The notes below the pieces were generated by a model. It was not told where the DNA came from. It saw only the letters and a list, made by a program, of their open reading frames with translations, and did no database searches. From positions 62,001 to 126,000 of the forward strand of contig NZ_FNJN01000001.1 of NCBI RefSeq assembly GCF_900104345.1: a DNA stretch of 64,000 nucleotides. Direction: 5' to 3'. Origin of the DNA: Microbacterium testaceum StLB037. Its GTDB lineage: Bacteria > Actinomycetota > Actinomycetes > Actinomycetales > Microbacteriaceae. Position numbers and translations under genes: made by a program. Shown in pieces: positions 61,686-64,000 of the stretch (positions within the stretch are counted from its first letter, which is position 1; each line of letters opens with the position of its first letter).

Positions 61686-63371
61686 TTACGGGGTGTGGAC
61701 GAGGGTGGACGCGGCCTGCGCTGCCTCGCGGGCGGAGGCCGCGTCATCCGCGGCCAGGGCGGCCTCGGCGATGCGGCGGGCATCGTCGAGAGTGTGGGTG
61801 AGCAGCATCGCGCGCACATCGGCGAGGGCCGTGGGGGCCATCGACAGCGTGGTGGCGCCGAGCCCGACGAGCACGACGGCGAGCATCGGGTCGGCCGCGG
61901 CCTCGCCGCAGATGCCGACGGGCTTGCCGTGCGTGCGGCCCGCGGCGCCGACCTCGCGGATGAGGCGGAGGACGGCCGGATGCCACGGGTCCTGGAACGA
62001 CGCGACCGAGCCGAGCAGGCGGTCGGCGGCGAGCGTGTACTGCGTCAGGTCGTTCGTGCCGATCGAGGCGAAGTCGGCGATCTCGAGGATGCGGTCGGCC
62101 AGGAGGGCCGACGAGGGGACCTCGACCATGACGCCGGTGGTCTTCAGGCCGTAGTCCTTCGCCAGCGCGGTGAAGTACCGGGTCTCTTCCACGGTCGAGA
62201 CCATGGGCGCCATGACCCACAGGTCGGCGGGGCCGGCCTCGGACGCCCGGGTCGCGGCATCCGCTTCGGCGAGAGCCGTCAGCTGCTCGCGCAGGATGTC
62301 CTCGCTGGCACGGAGGGCGCGCAGGCCCCGCAGACCCAGCGCGGGGTTCTCCTCGTGCGCGTCGTTGAGGAACGGCAGGGGCTTGTCGGCGCCGGCGTCG
62401 AGCACGCGCACGACGACCTTCTTGCCGGGGAACGCGCTGAGCAGCTCGGTGTACGCCGCGCGCTGCTCCTCGACGGTGGGGGCCGAGCTGGAGCTGAGGA
62501 AGAGGAACTCGGTGCGGAAGAGGCCCACGCCCTCGGCGCCGAGCTCGACGGCCTCGGCGGCTCCGCCGGGCTTGCCGAGGTTGGCCAGCAGCGGAACCTT
62601 CGTGCCGTCGGCGAGAGCGCCGTCGGTGAGGGGGGCGGATGCCGCGGCTGCGCGCGCCTCGGCACGGTTGGCGGCTCGCGCCTTCTCGTCGTCGCTCGGG
62701 TCGACGGTCACGACGCCGGCGGCGGCATCGACGATGACCGACTGCCCGTCGACGAGGTCCTTCGCTCCGGCCGCGCCCACGACCGCGACGATCGATTTCT
62801 CGCGGGCGAGGATCGCGGTGTGCGAGGTCGGGCCGCCCTCGGTGGTGACCAGGGCCAGCACCTTGTCGAGGTCGAGCAGGGCGGTGTCGGCGGGGGCGAG
62901 ATCTTTCGCGACCAGCACGAAGGGGTGACCGGGGTCGGGGATGCCGGGGGCCGCGACGCCGCGCAGGCGCGCGATCACGCGCTGGGCGACGTCGTCGAGG
63001 TCGGCCGCGCGCTCGCCGAGGTAGCCGCCGAGGGCCACGAGCTGCTCGCGGAACGAGGCGAAGGCGTCGTGCACGGCGAACTCGCCGGTCTTGCCGGCGG
63101 CCAGGCGCGCGTCGACCTCGGCTTCGAGGGTCGGGTCTTCGGCGATCATCGCCTGCGCCTCGAGCACGTCGCGGGCGGCGCCGCCGGCCTGCGCGCCGCG
63201 GGCTTCGAGCTCGCGGGCGACGGCGCCGATGGCCTCGCGCACGCGCGCCGTCTCTTCGTCGACGCTCAGCTGGCTCTTGGCGTCCTTCGGGGCGGGCAGG
63301 GGCTCGGCCATGCGCGCGATGGGTCCCTGGGCCACGCCCAGTCCGATTCCGACTCCACGGAGTTCCGTCAT
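61686..63371 (-). CDS. ptsI: PTS phosphoenolpyruvate-protein phosphotransferase (enzyme I)
   Basis: This 561-aa cytoplasmic enzyme starts the PTS cascade, taking phosphate from PEP and passing it to HPr. The phosphorylated His is in GGPTSHTAILAREKSIVAV near residue 190. The PEP-binding barrel shows GLFRTEFLFLSSSS, VVRVLDAGADKPLPFL, ASIGTNDLTQYTLAADR and VGICGEAAADP with its Cys. The N-terminus is ELRGVGIGLGVAQGPIA. It lies between ptsH and mtlA. Confidence 0.96.
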   Translation of the reverse strand: MTELRGVGIGLGVAQGPIARMAEPLPAPKDAKSQLSVDEETARVREAIGAVARELEARGAQAGGAARDVLEAQAMIAEDPTLEAEVDARLAAGKTGEFAVHDAFASFREQLVALGGYLGERAADLDDVAQRVIARLRGVAAPGIPDPGHPFVLVAKDLAPADTALLDLDKVLALVTTEGGPTSHTAILAREKSIVAVVGAAGAKDLVDGQSVIVDAAAGVVTVDPSDDEKARAANRAEARAAAASAPLTDGALADGTKVPLLANLGKPGGAAEAVELGAEGVGLFRTEFLFLSSSSAPTVEEQRAAYTELLSAFPGKKVVVRVLDAGADKPLPFLNDAHEENPALGLRGLRALRASEDILREQLTALAEADAATRASEAGPADLWVMAPMVSTVEETRYFTALAKDYGLKTTGVMVEVPSSALLADRILEIADFASIGTNDLTQYTLAADRLLGSVASFQDPWHPAVLRLIREVGAAGRTHGKPVGICGEAAADPMLAVVLVGLGATTLSMAPTALADVRAMLLTHTLDDARRIAEAALAADDAASAREAAQAASTLVHTP

Positions 63372-63386
63372 GGTGCTGTGTTTCCT

Positions 63387-63662
63387 TTACTCGGCGTCGT
63401 GGTCGGTGGTGAGGAGCTCCGCGAGGCGCTCCAGCGTCGCCTCGGCGTTGTCGCCGTCGGCGGTGAGGGTCACATAGTCGCCCTGCTCGAGTCCCAGCGC
63501 GATGATCCCGAGGATGCTCGCGGCGTTGATCGGCTTCCCCGCGTCCTTGGCGAGGGTCACCGGGATGCCGGAGTCCTTCGCCGCCTGCGCGAAGAGCTTC
63601 GCGGGGCGCGCGTGCAGGCCGTGCGACGATCCGATGCGGACGGTGCGTGTCAGGTGGGGCAT
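63387..63662 (-). CDS. ptsH: Phosphocarrier protein HPr
   Basis: This 91-aa protein passes phosphate from enzyme I to the sugar-specific IIA proteins. The His-15 site is IGSSHGLHARPAKLFAQAAK, and NAASILGIIALGLEQGDYVT holds the regulatory serine position seen in Gram-positive HPr. ATG 63662 gives the standard length. It precedes ptsI by 15 bases and follows the IIB-like gene by 20 bases. Confidence 0.95.
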   Translation of the reverse strand: MPHLTRTVRIGSSHGLHARPAKLFAQAAKDSGIPVTLAKDAGKPINAASILGIIALGLEQGDYVTLTADGDNAEATLERLAELLTTDHDAE

Positions 63663-63682
63663 GGGTGTCCTCTCCGTCGAGT

Positions 63683-64000
63683 TCAGATCGTGTCCGCGGG
63701 CTGGGCGGAACGCAGGGCGTCCTCGACCAGGGCGAGGGTTCGGGTGCCGCTCTGGTCGGCGAAGACGTCGTCGGGCAGCAGGACGACGGTCACGCCGCGC
63801 GGGGCGGCCTCGAGGCGGATGCGCTCGAGTTCGGGGGCGAGGTGCGGGCCGACCAGCACGAGATCGGCGGCGTCGAGGTCGATCGGGAGGGAGCGCGAGG
63901 TTCCCGCCGAGGCGGAGTAGTCCAGGCCCTTCTCGTGCGCAGCACGACGGACGCGTTGCGCGACGAACGTGCTCGACGCACCCGCTCCACACACCACGAG
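63683..64000 (-). CDS. PTS IIB-like protein (partial at the window edge)
   Basis: At least 105 residues are present; the reading frame stays open to the window edge, so the true start may lie beyond it. It begins VVCGAGASSTFVAQRVRRAA, a phosphorylatable-Cys loop as in lactose/cellobiose-type IIB domains, followed by PIDLDAADLVLVGPHLAPEL and VVLLPDDVFADQSG. The family phosphorylates incoming sugars. Here it precedes ptsH-ptsI, which is unusual, and no IIC partner is visible. A GTG at 63997 could be the start. Confidence 0.7.
   Translation of the reverse strand, partial: LVVCGAGASSTFVAQRVRRAAHEKGLDYSASAGTSRSLPIDLDAADLVLVGPHLAPELERIRLEAAPRGVTVVLLPDDVFADQSGTRTLALVEDALRSAQPADTI

Overview
The window looks like a chromosomal segment of a high-GC actinobacterium, most likely Microbacteriaceae and probably Microbacterium-like. 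This is an inference from base composition, from the close fit of HpaD to the Brevibacterium enzyme, from Add, SdhCDAB and RamB-type proteins of actinobacterial form, from many apparently leaderless genes (a TANNNT box 6-7 nt before the start codon), and from the heavy use of the heptamer GGATGCC/GGCATCC. No rRNA, tRNA, phage, transposase or CRISPR was seen.

Layout. 1-4.1 kb: the end of glyA, folD, an acidic hypothetical protein, a DUF6882-like protein, and the ribulose-monophosphate pair hxlB-hxlA. These are followed by a LuxR regulator that carries a histidine-kinase-like ATPase region. 4.9-13.3 kb: a homoprotocatechuate (3,4-dihydroxyphenylacetate) meta-cleavage operon, hpaG/rraA-gntR-hpaE-hpaD-hpaH-hpaI, with a divergent MHS-type transporter. 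15.1-22.7 kb: a second aromatic-acid block. It holds a D-2-hydroxyacid oxidase, a ThDP-dependent enzyme, an IclR regulator, a 3-hydroxybenzoate 4-monooxygenase (MobA) and a succinate-semialdehyde-type dehydrogenase that could finish the homoprotocatechuate pathway. 23-33.5 kb: a RamB-type regulator divergent from GTP-dependent PEP carboxykinase, a lipoprotein, an ABC ATPase/FtsX-like permease pair, an ABC exporter, a second MHS transporter and a small membrane protein.

33.7-37.4 kb: a riboflavin operon ribD-ribE-ribBA-ribH behind an FMN riboswitch. 37.5-43.6 kb: an Fpg/Nei glycosylase, a GNAT acetyltransferase, a DUF559-type gene, trpS, exonuclease III and a YihY-type membrane protein. 43.8-48.7 kb: sdhCDAB and, divergently, mannose-1-phosphate guanylyltransferase. 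48.9-57.3 kb: a nucleoside uptake and salvage block (BMP lipoprotein, ABC ATPase, two permeases, cdd, deoA, add). A fourfold 62-bp repeat with a strong terminator separates the binding-protein gene from the rest. 57.4-64 kb: an anchored alpha/beta hydrolase, then a mannitol PTS block with mtlD, mtlF, mtlA, ptsI, ptsH and a partial IIB-like gene.

The most unusual feature is a recurring arrangement around two DUF559/Vsr-like nuclease genes (13755-14723 and 39163-39969). Each is bracketed closely on both sides by intergenic palindromic repeats of its own type: TTTGCC...GGCAA units of about 73 bp around the first, and ACAACTCCTGCA...TGCAGGAGTTGT hairpins around the second. Each also has a DnaA-box-like TTATCC(A/C)CAGAT about 47-48 bp before its start. 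Orphan hairpins occur at 22.7-22.9 kb and a third type at 6.5-6.7 kb. This resembles the gene-plus-cognate-palindrome logic of REP/RAYT systems, but with a nuclease of a different fold. It is a hypothesis from pattern only.
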